Notes under the pieces: model-generated
The model's database searches: none
The model's input: the letters and a program-made list of their open reading frames with translations, nothing else
Told to the model about the DNA's origin: nothing
Program-made: the position numbers and the translations under genes
Part shown: in pieces, positions 1 through 8,500 of the stretch
Position numbering within the stretch: the stretch's first letter is position 1
Layout of the letters: each line of letters starts with the position of its first letter
From: Anaerolineaceae bacterium
GTDB taxonomy: Bacteria > Chloroflexota > Anaerolineae > Aggregatilineales > Phototrophicaceae
DNA: 64,000 nucleotides
Assembly (NCBI GenBank): GCA_026708325.1
Contig: JAPOVC010000010.1
Coordinates: 34,370-98,369 of the forward strand
Direction of reading: 5' to 3'

Positions 1-142
1 CACAAGATTGACATTGGGACATTGCAGGAGGCGTCCCAGTCGTCCTGAAGCCGCCGCCGCAGTCCTTGCGGGCCATGCGCGCCTGGGCTGTCCGCCAATG
101 ACTTTTCCTGAATGACGCACTCCTGACCTGAGGAGAACATCG

Positions 143-565
143 ATGCGAGTGATGGTGCTCGCAAAAGCCACTAGAGAAAGCGAAGCCGGACTCTTGCCCT
201 CCACGGACCTGCTGGAAGCCATGGGGCGCTTCAACCAGGAACTGATCGATGCCGGTATCATGCAGGCTGGTGAAGGCCTGAGACCTTCCAGTGAAGGTGT
301 GCGCGTAATCTTCGACGGAGAGACACGCACAGTTCAGGACGGCCCCTTCGAGGCCATCAGCGAACTGGTCGCCGGTTTCTGGATCTGGCAGGTGAAAGAC
401 ATGGACGAAGCCCTGACCTGGGCAAGGCGCTGCCCCAATACCATGCCAGGGGGCGGCGAACTGGAGCTTCGTCCGCTCTTCGAGGCCACAGACTTCGGCG
501 AGGCCATGACTCCCGAACTCAGGGAACAGGAAGAAAAGCAGCGGCGGGCCCTGGCAGACGGGTGA
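143..565 (+). CDS. YCII/DGPF-domain protein
   Basis: A 140-residue protein of the YCII-related (DGPF) family, a small ferredoxin-like fold often found as a stand-alone enzyme-like or regulatory domain of unknown substrate. The family motif is visible as VQDGPFEAISELVAGFWI at about residues 63-80, followed by the typical helix 'DMDEALTWARRCP'. The ATG at 143 is preceded by a good Shine-Dalgarno sequence (gaggag at about 130-135), which fixes the start. It stands alone, upstream of the thioredoxin-like gene, with no strong operon link. Family membership is secure; the biological role is unknown for most members and cannot be read from this context. Confidence 0.88.
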   Translation: MRVMVLAKATRESEAGLLPSTDLLEAMGRFNQELIDAGIMQAGEGLRPSSEGVRVIFDGETRTVQDGPFEAISELVAGFWIWQVKDMDEALTWARRCPNTMPGGGELELRPLFEATDFGEAMTPELREQEEKQRRALADG

Positions 566-674
566 AACAACGGGGTCTGCGACTCTCTCCCCGGCAAAAC
601 GGAAGCCATTAGACCAGGCCGCGCAGGGTCTCTGCCTCCATGCGTTGCATGCACGCCAGGTGCGGGAATTGAAG

Positions 675-680
675 TACAAT
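675..680 (+). promoter_or_regulatory. TACAAT -10 box, leaderless promoter of the thioredoxin-like gene
   Basis: TACAAT ends six bases before the ATG at 687, so initiation at the usual distance would begin the mRNA at or next to the start codon. No Shine-Dalgarno sequence precedes that ATG. The same geometry occurs before the MarR gene at 25123. Confidence 0.5.
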
Positions 681-686
681 AGGCCG

Positions 687-1541
687 ATGCTCAACTTTCG
701 ATGCTCTGTAAGTTTGGTCTGGCGCGCCCTCCGTACTGCCCTGCTGACCCTGTTGACAGCCGCCTGCACCATGCCGGCCGCGCTGGACAACTTTCTTGCC
801 GACGTCCAGGCTGTCCCGGAAGGCGAATCAGTCGCCGCGCCCGCGGACCCAACCCCCCTGCCCTTCGTCGCGAACCTGCCGGTCATGGGCATCGCGCCGG
901 AACTGCACGACGGCGCATGGTTGAACACTTCCACGCCATTGAGCCTGGCCGGTCTGCGCGGCAAGGTCGTCGCCCTGGAGATGTGGACCTTCGGGTGAAT
1001 TAACTGTATCCGGGTGATCCCCTCGTTGAGGGGATGGCATCAGCAGTACGCAGACCAGGGTCTGGTCGTGATCGGCAACCACTATCCCGAATTCAACTTC
1101 GAGCGCGACATCAACGCCGTGAGGGAGTCCCTGGTCCGACTTGACGTCCCCTACCCCGTGCTGCAGGACAACGGCCGCGAGACCTGGAACGCCTACAACA
1201 ACCGCTTCTGGCCCGCCCTTTATCTTATCGACAAGCAGGGCCGCATCCGCTACCGCCACTTCGGCGAAGGCCGCTACGAGCAGACGGACCAGGCCATCCG
1301 CGACCTGCTGCGCGAGCCCTGGGACGCTTCCGCCAGCCCGGCAGCGCCATTACCGCCTGGCCTGACGTCGACGGATATCCTCAACGTGCGCAGCGGCCCG
1401 GGTCTCGACCACGACATCATCGGCCTCGTCTCGCCGGGCGAGGTCTATCAGCGCCATGGCGAACAGGAGGGCTGGTACCGCATCCGCCACCAGGGCCGCG
1501 AAGGCTACGTTTCAGGCGAGTATGTCACGCTCAGCGGCTGA
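687..1541 (+). CDS. Thioredoxin-like lipoprotein, probable selenoprotein (UxxC), with C-terminal SH3 domain
   Basis: The reading frame runs from ATG 687 to TAA-less stop TGA at 1539-1541 and is interrupted only by TGA at 996-998. Read through, it gives 284 residues: an N-terminal hydrophobic segment with a lipobox-like LTAAC, a thioredoxin-fold domain of the TlpA/DipZ C-terminal type (about residues 75-215), and a bacterial SH3 domain (about 225-284, with ILNVRSGPG and GYVSGEYV). The TGA is residue 104 in the context WTFG-U-INC-IRVIP, exactly where relatives carry the first cysteine of WT(Y/F)xCINC; Cys107 is the resolving cysteine. A SECIS-like hairpin follows at 1017-1035. The frame stays open for 180 codons after the TGA with conserved domain sequence, which argues against decay. 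Likely an exported thiol-disulfide oxidoreductase or reductase tethered to the membrane. The alternative is a nonsense-mutated pseudogene. Confidence 0.82.
996..998 (+). other. In-frame UGA, probable selenocysteine codon (residue 104)
   Basis: The TGA replaces the first Cys of a thioredoxin CxxC motif, giving U-I-N-C. Upstream frame (687-995) and downstream frame (999-1541) are the same frame, so no frameshift is involved. Confidence 0.8.
1017..1035 (+). promoter_or_regulatory. Bacterial SECIS-like hairpin
   Basis: ATCCCCTC (1017-1024) pairs perfectly with GAGGGGAT (1028-1035), an 8-bp stem closing a GTT loop. The loop begins with G and lies 26 nt after the UGA, within the 16-37 nt window and loop-G rule known for bacterial SECIS elements. 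It lies inside the coding sequence, as bacterial SECIS elements do. Confidence 0.75.
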
Positions 1542-2019
1542 ACCCCGCGCCATCCAGGACTCTTACCACGACGACATCGCCATCTGCATGGGCTGCGGGC
1601 GGCAGAACCCGCAGACCCTGGGAGTCCGCACTTTTTGGGACGGCGCGGAGGGCGTCTGCCACTTCACGCCGGCCGACCATCACACGGCCTTCCCCGGCGT
1701 GGTCTATGGCGGCCTGCTCGCCAGCCTGATCGACTGCCACAGTATTGGCACGGCCATCGCCGCCATGTACGACGCCGAGGGGCGCGCGCCGGGCACGGAG
1801 CCGGAGATTACCTGCGTCACCGCCAGCCTGCAGGTCGATTATCTGAAACCGACGCCGATGGGCGTGCAGCTCGAGTTGCGCGCGCAGATTGAAGAGTTGG
1901 CCGCGCGCAAGGTAATCGTCCGCTGCAACCTGCGCGCCGGCGATGAGGAGACCGTCCGCGGCCGCGTGATGGCGGTCCGGGTCAGCTCACGTGCGGGAGG
2001 TGGCGATGAGAATGTTTGA
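1522..2019 (+). CDS. PaaI-family acyl-CoA thioesterase (hotdog fold)
   Basis: A 165-residue hotdog-fold thioesterase of the PaaI/YigI type, expected to hydrolyse an acyl-CoA thioester in the cytoplasm. The family core is visible: a short Cys-bearing lead (CMGCGRQNP), then HHTAFPGVVYGGLLASLIDC, in which the Asp near the helix is the usual catalytic acid, and the strand VDYLKPTPMG typical of the second half. The ATG at 1522 lies inside the last codons of the thioredoxin-like gene (20-base overlap) and gives a normal family length; an upstream in-frame ATG at 1456 would add 22 residues of atypical sequence. The overlap implies co-transcription and perhaps translational coupling with the selenoprotein candidate. 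Substrate unknown. Confidence 0.85.
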   Translation: MSRSAAEPRAIQDSYHDDIAICMGCGRQNPQTLGVRTFWDGAEGVCHFTPADHHTAFPGVVYGGLLASLIDCHSIGTAIAAMYDAEGRAPGTEPEITCVTASLQVDYLKPTPMGVQLELRAQIEELAARKVIVRCNLRAGDEETVRGRVMAVRVSSRAGGGDENV

Positions 2020-2085
2020 CTTATGAGCCAGGGAATACTACAATTCGGTTAAACATTTGTTCTATGTTGAATTGGGGTTTGCAAT

Positions 2086-2661
2086 ATGACGGACAGAGAG
2101 GGCTTTACCTACGAGTTCCCTGAGATGTCCCCTACAGAAAGACTGAAGGAACTCATCCCCTACATCGCAGAGAAGCTACAGGATGACCCTGCATTTGGGC
2201 GCGTGAAACTCGCGAAAATCATTTACTTTGCCGATATGGAATCTTTCAGGCTGCATAGACGGCCTGTGACTGGATCTGCCTGGTCCCGCGACAATTTCGG
2301 CCCACTTCCCAAGTCCTTCCTGCAAACCCTGGACGCACTGAAGGCCGAGGGAAACATCACCGAGTGTGAACGGGAATATTTTGGGCGTACGCAAAAGCGA
2401 ATCGAAGTGCTTTCAGAACCATCTCTTGACCTGCTCACAAACAAGGAACTGGATATTGTAGATCGCGTTATCGAGAGATTCGCGGACTGGAATGCGAGTC
2501 AGTTGAGCCACCAGTCACACGGTGTTGCCTGGCGCCTCTCAGAGGGCGAAAGGTACATCCCCTATGAGTATTCCCTGTATTCTGATGAGCCCTTGACTGA
2601 TGAAGAATTGAGGCACGCACGGCACCTGGCTCAAAAATACAGGGATTGTGACTTTGCCTGA
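2086..2661 (+). CDS. Panacea-domain (DUF4065) antitoxin-like protein
   Basis: A 191-residue protein whose N-terminal half matches the Panacea domain (DUF4065, phage GepA/SocA-like): the pattern GRVKLAKIIYFADMESFRLH at about residues 41-60, then PVTGSAWSRDNFGPLPKSF, corresponds to the family's 'KLxKLLYfadf...G.p.tG..y.....GPvp'. Panacea proteins are known as antitoxins that neutralise many unrelated toxins encoded next door. Here the next gene overlaps its 3' end by 14 bases. Base composition is visibly poorer in G+C than in neighbouring genes, consistent with recent acquisition. It starts at ATG 2086 after an AT-rich leader. The antitoxin role is inferred from family and gene order. Confidence 0.8.
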   Translation: MTDREGFTYEFPEMSPTERLKELIPYIAEKLQDDPAFGRVKLAKIIYFADMESFRLHRRPVTGSAWSRDNFGPLPKSFLQTLDALKAEGNITECEREYFGRTQKRIEVLSEPSLDLLTNKELDIVDRVIERFADWNASQLSHQSHGVAWRLSEGERYIPYEYSLYSDEPLTDEELRHARHLAQKYRDCDFA

Positions 2662-2977
2662 GTACCGGGTCAGATTCACAGAGGAATGTAAACGGAAACT
2701 CGAACTCCTGGCTTCACCGGAAGCGCTGGGTGAAGCACTTGCGACAGTTCTCAAAGACCTCGAGAACATGCCTTACGAACTGGGCGTCACACATATTGAG
2801 CAAGAAGATGGAAGACGCATTGTCATCAGGTTCGTCAAGACCGAACTTTATGTCAGCGAATATGGCGTCATTCAGCCCTTGACCCTCTTTTTCGGCATCA
2901 GCGAAAGTCGAAAACTGGTTTTGGTACTGGACGTGTTGGGCGCGTCCGGCTTTGGTCTGGACCCAGGCAGCCCCTAG
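2648..2977 (+). CDS. Putative toxin partner, RelE/ParE-like
   Basis: A 109-residue basic protein with a GTG start at 2648, inside the last five codons of the Panacea gene. The layout YRVRFTEECKRKLELLA, a central helix with LKDLENMPYELG, and strands ending VLVLDVLGASGFG resemble the RelE/ParE toxin fold (mRNA interferase or gyrase inhibitor), but I see no decisive catalytic signature. The overlap with a Panacea antitoxin is the main reason for calling it the toxin. Its last codons overlap the convergent sulfatase gene by four bases. It shares the lower G+C of its partner, so the pair probably arrived together. Alternative: an uncharacterised partner protein with no toxin activity. Confidence 0.6.
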   Translation: MTLPEYRVRFTEECKRKLELLASPEALGEALATVLKDLENMPYELGVTHIEQEDGRRIVIRFVKTELYVSEYGVIQPLTLFFGISESRKLVLVLDVLGASGFGLDPGSP

Positions 2978-4371
2978 CTGAAAAACCTCTGCGGCGGGCC
3001 GGTATCGACCGCGAAGGCCAGGGCGTCGAAACTGCGTTGCAGCAGGTCCATGCGCACTGACGCGTGCGCCGGATCATCCCAGCGATTGTCGAATTCGCCC
3101 GGGTCTTCCTGCAGGTCGTAGAGTTCGCCCAGGGCATGACCGTGATAGCGCACCAGCTTGTAGCGCCGGTCGCGGTACATGGTGGCGTAGCTGCCCTCGA
3201 AGCCGCGACCATTGTCCAGCAGCGTGCGATAATACTCGCAGCGCACGAAGTCGCGGTGATGCTGCGCATCGGCCCTTCCACTCAGGATGGGCCACAGCGA
3301 GCGCCCCTGCGTCCCTTCCTGCGCTTCCAGACCGCATGCGTTAAGCAGGGTGGGGAAGATGTCGGTCAGTTCGGTCAGGGCACTGCTGCGCAGCCCGGCC
3401 TGCACCTTTCCGGGCCAGCTCCAGATGAGCGGCACGCGCACCAGTCCCTCGTAAAAGCGACAGCCCTTCATCAACAGGCCGTGGTCGCCCAGGGTCTCGC
3501 CGTGGTCGCTCGTGAACAGAATGAGCGTGTTCTCGCGTTGACCGCTGCGCTCCAGCGACCCCAGCAAGCGGCCCACCTGGTCGTCCAGTTGTTCAATCAT
3601 GCCGTAGTAAGCCGCCTGCACACCGCGCGCGTCGAATTCGTCGGGATGTCGTACGTCACTCTGAAAGTCGATCGCTGACAGCGCCCGCTGCGCCTCAAGG
3701 TCGCTCTTGCGAAAGAGCGGGCCCGGCATGTCCGCCGGATCGTAACGCTCCAGGTACTCGCGCGGCGGCGTGAAAGGCGGGTGCGGGTAGTAGTAGTTAA
3801 TGCTCAGTAGCCAGGGCTGGTCGGGCGGCCGTTCGGTCTCGATAAAGTCGATGGCGCGCGTGGTACACCAGGTCTCGCGATGCAGCTCGACGGGAAAGCC
3901 CGTCATGTCCTGGCAGAGTTCACCCAGGTCCCGCCCCTGCGCAGCGACCCAGTCCCTCCAGGCATGACCGACGGGCCAGTCGTCGCGCGGCGCGTGGCTC
4001 CACTCGAAGACGCGGTAGCCGTCGTCCACCGGCCGCGGCTCGAGGCGTTTGAAGCCTCCGGCCAGATGAAACTTGCCGACAAGGCCACAATCGTAACCGG
4101 CGTCGGCCAGCAACTTGCTGATCAGGGGCGCGCCTTCCCCCCAGACGGTGTTGCCGTTGCAGGTGCCGTGCACGGTCGAGGGATAACGACCGGTCAGGAA
4201 GCTGGCGCGACTGGGCGTGCAGATCGGGCTCTGGCAAAAGGCGTGGTCGAAGGCCGCGCCTTCGCGCACGAGGCGGTCGATGTTGGGCGTGCGGATGTGC
4301 GGGTTGCCCAGCGCGGCAATGGAGTCCCAACGCTGCTGGTCCGTGCAAATCCAGAGAATGTTCGGACGCAT
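2974..4371 (-). CDS. Sulfatase of the alkaline-phosphatase superfamily
   Basis: A 465-residue sulfatase that should hydrolyse a sulfate ester. The start RPNILWICTDQQRWD carries the metal-binding aspartate (Asp11). CTPSR at residues 51-55 is the sulfatase signature CxPSR, whose cysteine must be oxidised to formylglycine. TGRYP follows directly. Further metal ligands lie in the FTSDHGETLGDHG segment. No signal peptide is visible, so it acts in the cytoplasm or the start is misjudged; ATG 4371 fits the conserved N-terminus exactly. It is transcribed alone, convergent with the toxin gene. The nearby FGE-fold protein at 12457 lacks the cysteines needed to activate it, so maturation must depend on another enzyme. 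Confidence 0.9.
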   Translation of the reverse strand: MRPNILWICTDQQRWDSIAALGNPHIRTPNIDRLVREGAAFDHAFCQSPICTPSRASFLTGRYPSTVHGTCNGNTVWGEGAPLISKLLADAGYDCGLVGKFHLAGGFKRLEPRPVDDGYRVFEWSHAPRDDWPVGHAWRDWVAAQGRDLGELCQDMTGFPVELHRETWCTTRAIDFIETERPPDQPWLLSINYYYPHPPFTPPREYLERYDPADMPGPLFRKSDLEAQRALSAIDFQSDVRHPDEFDARGVQAAYYGMIEQLDDQVGRLLGSLERSGQRENTLILFTSDHGETLGDHGLLMKGCRFYEGLVRVPLIWSWPGKVQAGLRSSALTELTDIFPTLLNACGLEAQEGTQGRSLWPILSGRADAQHHRDFVRCEYYRTLLDNGRGFEGSYATMYRDRRYKLVRYHGHALGELYDLQEDPGEFDNRWDDPAHASVRMDLLQRSFDALAFAVDTGPPQRFFS

Positions 4372-4416
4372 GCCCCTGCCCTCCTCAAAGTAGCGCGATT
4401 GTAGCGCAGGGGATGT

Positions 4417-4866
4417 CTACATCTCCGCGCTGTCGAGGATGAGCGTGACCGGACCGTCGTTGTGGATGACGACCTGCATGTCTGCGCCGAAGACGCCGCA
4501 GGCCACCTGGCCGATGCCGGCCTCGCGCAGCTTCTCCGCGTAACGCTCGACCAACGGCTCGGCCAGGTCCGGCTTGCCGGCGCGGGTGAAGCCAGGTCGG
4601 CGACCGCGCTTCATGTCTGCGTAAAGCGTGAACTGCGAAATGACCAGCACGCCGTAGCCGAGGTCCAGGGCGGAGCGGTTCATGCGGTGCTGGTCGTCGC
4701 GGAAGATACGCAACTGGGCCGTCTTTTGCGCCAGGCGGTCGACCTCGGCCGGGCCATCGTCCAGCGCGATGCCGACCAGCGCCACCAGGCCGCTGTCAAT
4801 GGCGCCCACCAGCTCACCCGCCACGTGCACCTCCCCGCGGGTGACGCGCTGCAAAACGACGCGCAT
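4417..4866 (-). CDS. dtd: D-aminoacyl-tRNA deacylase
   Basis: A 149-residue Dtd enzyme, which removes D-amino acids (and mischarged Gly from tRNA-Ala) from tRNA. The start MRVVLQRVTRGEV, the SQFTLYADMKRGRRPGF segment (catalytic SQxxL motif at about residues 79-83) and the C-terminal NDGPVT motif that forms the cross-subunit Gly-cisPro are all present. Family length is about 145-150, so the ATG at 4866 is right; it shares one base with the stop of the upstream DinB-like gene (TGATG junction), showing translational coupling. Longer in-frame extension upstream is not supported. Confidence 0.95.
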   Translation of the reverse strand: MRVVLQRVTRGEVHVAGELVGAIDSGLVALVGIALDDGPAEVDRLAQKTAQLRIFRDDQHRMNRSALDLGYGVLVISQFTLYADMKRGRRPGFTRAGKPDLAEPLVERYAEKLREAGIGQVACGVFGADMQVVIHNDGPVTLILDSAEM

Positions 4867-5402
4867 CAGCCCTGGGCCGACATGTCGCCGGGAGTTGGGT
4901 GCAGGCCCTCGGCGATGCGCAGGGCGCGCAGTCGGTCCAGCCAAAAAAAGTACAGGAACTCCTGCACGGCCTGCTCGACGGTCAGGGTCTGGCCAGTGGG
5001 GGCATAGGTCAGGCGCTTGCTGAAATCATCGACGGCGAGTTGCAGGACGAATGCTTCCTGGTCCGGCAGGGCGGCGCGAATGCCCTCTGCGCTGCTTTTC
5101 ATCAGGCGACGCCGGAAAAAACGTTGTTGCCAGCCCGTAGCCCGCTCCCAGGTGCGGGCGGAAAAGGGGAATGGCAGGTTCCAGATGGCCAGTTGAACCT
5201 GAAGCAGGTGGAGGCGGTCCATCCACTGCAAATGGCCCAGGATGGCCGCCAGCGACCAGCCATCGTGCCGCGCCTCGTACCAGCGCGCCTCGGGCACGAT
5301 CGAGCGCATGGCGATGAAGGATTCGCGCACTTCACGCATCCGCGCGATGAATTGAAGACGGTCTTCCTCGTCATCCAGAAAGCGATAATCGCGCCGGGTC
5401 AT
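4866..5402 (-). CDS. DinB-like four-helix protein
   Basis: A 178-residue protein with the helical layout of the DinB/YfiT-like superfamily: the segment GWSLAAILGHLQWMDRLHL corresponds to the helix that carries a metal-ligand histidine in that fold, and the C-terminal VQEFLYFFWLDRLRALRI resembles its last helix. DinB-like proteins are metal-dependent thiol-S-transferases or damage-inducible proteins, but only one clear histidine motif is seen, so activity is uncertain. ATG 5402 is preferred over TTG 5408. It is the first gene of a two-gene unit with dtd (TGATG overlap). Confidence 0.55.
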   Translation of the reverse strand: MTRRDYRFLDDEEDRLQFIARMREVRESFIAMRSIVPEARWYEARHDGWSLAAILGHLQWMDRLHLLQVQLAIWNLPFPFSARTWERATGWQQRFFRRRLMKSSAEGIRAALPDQEAFVLQLAVDDFSKRLTYAPTGQTLTVEQAVQEFLYFFWLDRLRALRIAEGLHPTPGDMSAQG

Positions 5403-5483
5403 GACCAATGCCTGAACGGGTTGACTTCATCTTACGCCTGGCCAGGGGCAGCGTCAACAACTTGCGCGCAACCCTTCGCGGCG

Positions 5484-5489
5484 TAAAAT
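5484..5489 (+). promoter_or_regulatory. TAAAAT -10 box upstream of the kinase-like gene
   Basis: TAAAAT at 5484-5489 lies 25 bases before the ATG at 5515, which has its own ribosome site (AAGGAGG, 5504-5510). No convincing -35 hexamer is seen. Confidence 0.35.
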
Positions 5490-5514
5490 GGACGCGTTGC
5501 CGCAAGGAGGCTGC

Positions 5515-8500
5515 ATGGCGGACAGTCTGTTCGACAACCGCTATCGCTACGACCACATTTACCCCCGTGGCCGCTCCGGCGAGACCCTGCGCGCCTTCGA
5601 TTCCCGGGCCCAGGACCGGCCGGTCATCATCAAGCGACCGGCGCCCAACGATGCCCCGCCCATTCGCGCCGGCCAGGAAGTCAGCATACTGAACGAGCGC
5701 CGGGCCCTGCAGCGCCTGTCCGGCCACCCGGTGCTGACCGAACTGCTCGGCTCCGGTCAGTTTCCGATCGGCGGCATGCCCCATCAGTACATCGTCATGG
5801 AACGCGCCGTCGGCGACATCGTCGGCGACACGGTTCTGGCGCTCAAGGCCAACGGTCAGTACCTGTCGGACCTGGAATTGCTGGTCATTCTGGACAGCCT
5901 GCTCGACCTGCTTCAAACAGCCCACGAGCGCGACATCGTTTACAACGACGTGGACGCCTGGCATTTGTTCTGGGACCGCGACGCCTGGCGGCTCAAGGTC
6001 ATCGACTGGGGCAACGCCGTCCTGCTTGAGGGGGACGAAAGCACGCCGCAGGGGGTAAGCCGTCAATCGGACGTCGGCCAGGTGGGAGAATTGCTCTACT
6101 TCCTGCTGACCGGCGGACGTCGCATTGAGTTGCCGCGCGACGCCGGCAATGACTTTCGCGCGGATTTCGGCCCGGAAGCGGAACGCGTATCAACCCGCCT
6201 GCAAAGTATTGTCAGCCGTGCGGCGCACCCCCGATTGCAATTGCGTTATCCGGACCTCGCTACCCTGCGAAAGGACCTCGCCGACTTTCGCGCCCCGCTG
6301 CAACGCGAGCGCGACATGGTTCTGAACCGCGTCAGTGGCAGGTTGCGTCACGACCGCAGCCGCGACGAGTTGCATGGCCTGATGCAAACTCTGGCGCCGG
6401 CTCTGGCTGCTGACCCGGGTTATCCCCAGTCTCGCGAGTTGCAAAAGGCGATAGAGGCGCGCCTGCAGGACATCGCCATCGCCGCCGACCTCGACGCGAT
6501 TCGCATCTACATGGAAAACGGCAACTGGCAGCGCAGCGCCGAACTGCTCTCCGAGCTGCGACCACGCGCGGACGGCGAGAACTCCCGTCTGGTGCGTCTG
6601 CTGGGCGATATGGCACGTCTCTTGCAGGACGCGCAGCGGGAAGACATTCCTGCACTGGTGCAGGACAGTATCGCGTTGCTTTTTGATGGCCAGGTGGCCG
6701 AGGCGGCCCAGGAACTGGTCACGCGGCATGCCAGCGAGAGCGATTACGAACTGCAATACATGCTGGCCGAGCGCATATCGGCGCACTACCCTGATGTTCA
6801 GTTGCTGCAACCCAACCTGCTGCGCGTCCGCCTGGCGATGGGGGATCTCGCGTACGCCGGCCAGCCGGTCGGCGAGCCGCAGGTCGTGCTCGATGAAGTG
6901 TTGGCGCTGCTGCAGGGAATCAACGCCAACCCGCGACTCGCGCCGGGCGTTTTGCAGGAGCGCTACGGCCAGGTCGGCGAGGGCCTGGAATCCCTGCAAA
7001 CCCTGCTGGACTCCCTGGGCGGCGGCCAGCCCTTGCCAGGCGCCGAGGGCCTGGGCGGGGCCCTGCAACGCGCCCTGATGGCCAGCCGCAGTCTGGCCCG
7101 AAACCTGCAAATCATCGGCAGCCGGGCCGCTTCCAGCCCGCGCGAGGCCACCACGGCGCTCGCCGACTGCCAAATTATCGACCCGGTCAACAACGCCTGG
7201 GCGCTGCTCCAGCGCCGCCTCGATGCGCTCTACGAGTTTTTGGGCACCTGCCAGACCTGGGTCCCGCTGGCCGACGGTTCCGGCCTCGACAACTGGCTGC
7301 GCGACACGCGCTCCGACCTGAACCCTTTCATGGAGTTTCTGACTGACCCCTTGTTCAAGGACATGGTGAGCGGCCTCGATGTCGCCACGAGTGCCTGGGA
7401 CAAATACGCCATGGCCACACTGCAGGGCAATCGCGCCAGCGCCCTGGATGCCCTCACACAGGCCTCCGAAGCCGTTCAGACGCTGAGCCCGACGCTTTCC
7501 TCCTGGTTCATACAATTGCGTAGCGTCGTTGCCGGCGCGCGCTATGTGGAGCGGCACGCCCTTTTCGGGGGCCTTGGGCGGGCGCTGGCGGATGGCTGGC
7601 AGACCTGGGACCGCGGTCAACTGGCCGAAGCGGCGCGACTGGCGCAGCGCGCCAGGGAGATTGCCCGCAACAACCCGCAGCGTGAGGCATCGGACCGGCT
7701 TGCAAGGCTTGCCGAGGCGTCGCGTATCTGGGTCGAGCGAAACGGCGTCGCCAGTGCCGAGGCCACCCGCACGGCTCTGGCGGCCGCGGAAAGCCTGTTT
7801 ACGGAGGAAGAATTGAAACTGCGCGACGACTTCGCGCAGCAAATGCCAGGAACCGACACTTTCCTCAAGGCCATGAATCGCGGCCTGGTCGACCAGGTTG
7901 ACCAGCAAAGCACGGCCGCCCTGCGCATCCTGTTCTTCTATTACCTGTTGCGTGGCGCGGAAGACGCCCAGGAGAACGACGCGAACGCGCTGGAAAATGC
8001 GGCCTTCTGGCATGAGGCCGCCTTGCGCACGCTCGGTGACGACGGGCCGCAACACGTGGCCGCGCGCTCGCTGGAGAGTTTCATCAGCCGGAGACAGGAC
8101 CTGCTGGACGCGGCCGGGCGCATCAACGAGATCAACGGGCCGGACATTCTGCCCCGCCTCGCCACCATTGCGGACCAACTGGAGGCCAACCCCCAGGCGC
8201 GCCTGCTGGCGCCGGCCATCCTCAGTCTGGCGGAATTCCAGGCGGCCCTGCGTGACTGGACCGACGGCGAGTTTCGGCCGGCCGGTGTCAAGCTCGAAAA
8301 CGCCATGAACGCCATTGATGACGCGGAGCAGGCCGCCGCCATCACCCTGACCGGATACCGCACCTGGCTGGTCTCGCTGCAGGCCGGCGCCGCCGAACTG
8401 CACACCCGGCTGCGACGCATGAACAAGGTCATTGAGGAGAAGCCCGACACGCCTGACAACGCCTTGCTGGAAGCGCATCGCTGGCTGGTCAGCGAGACGG

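Noticed and set aside
5488..5514. Upstream ATG as start of the kinase-like gene
   Set aside because: No ribosome site, and it overlaps the -10 box; ATG 5515 has AAGGAGG.
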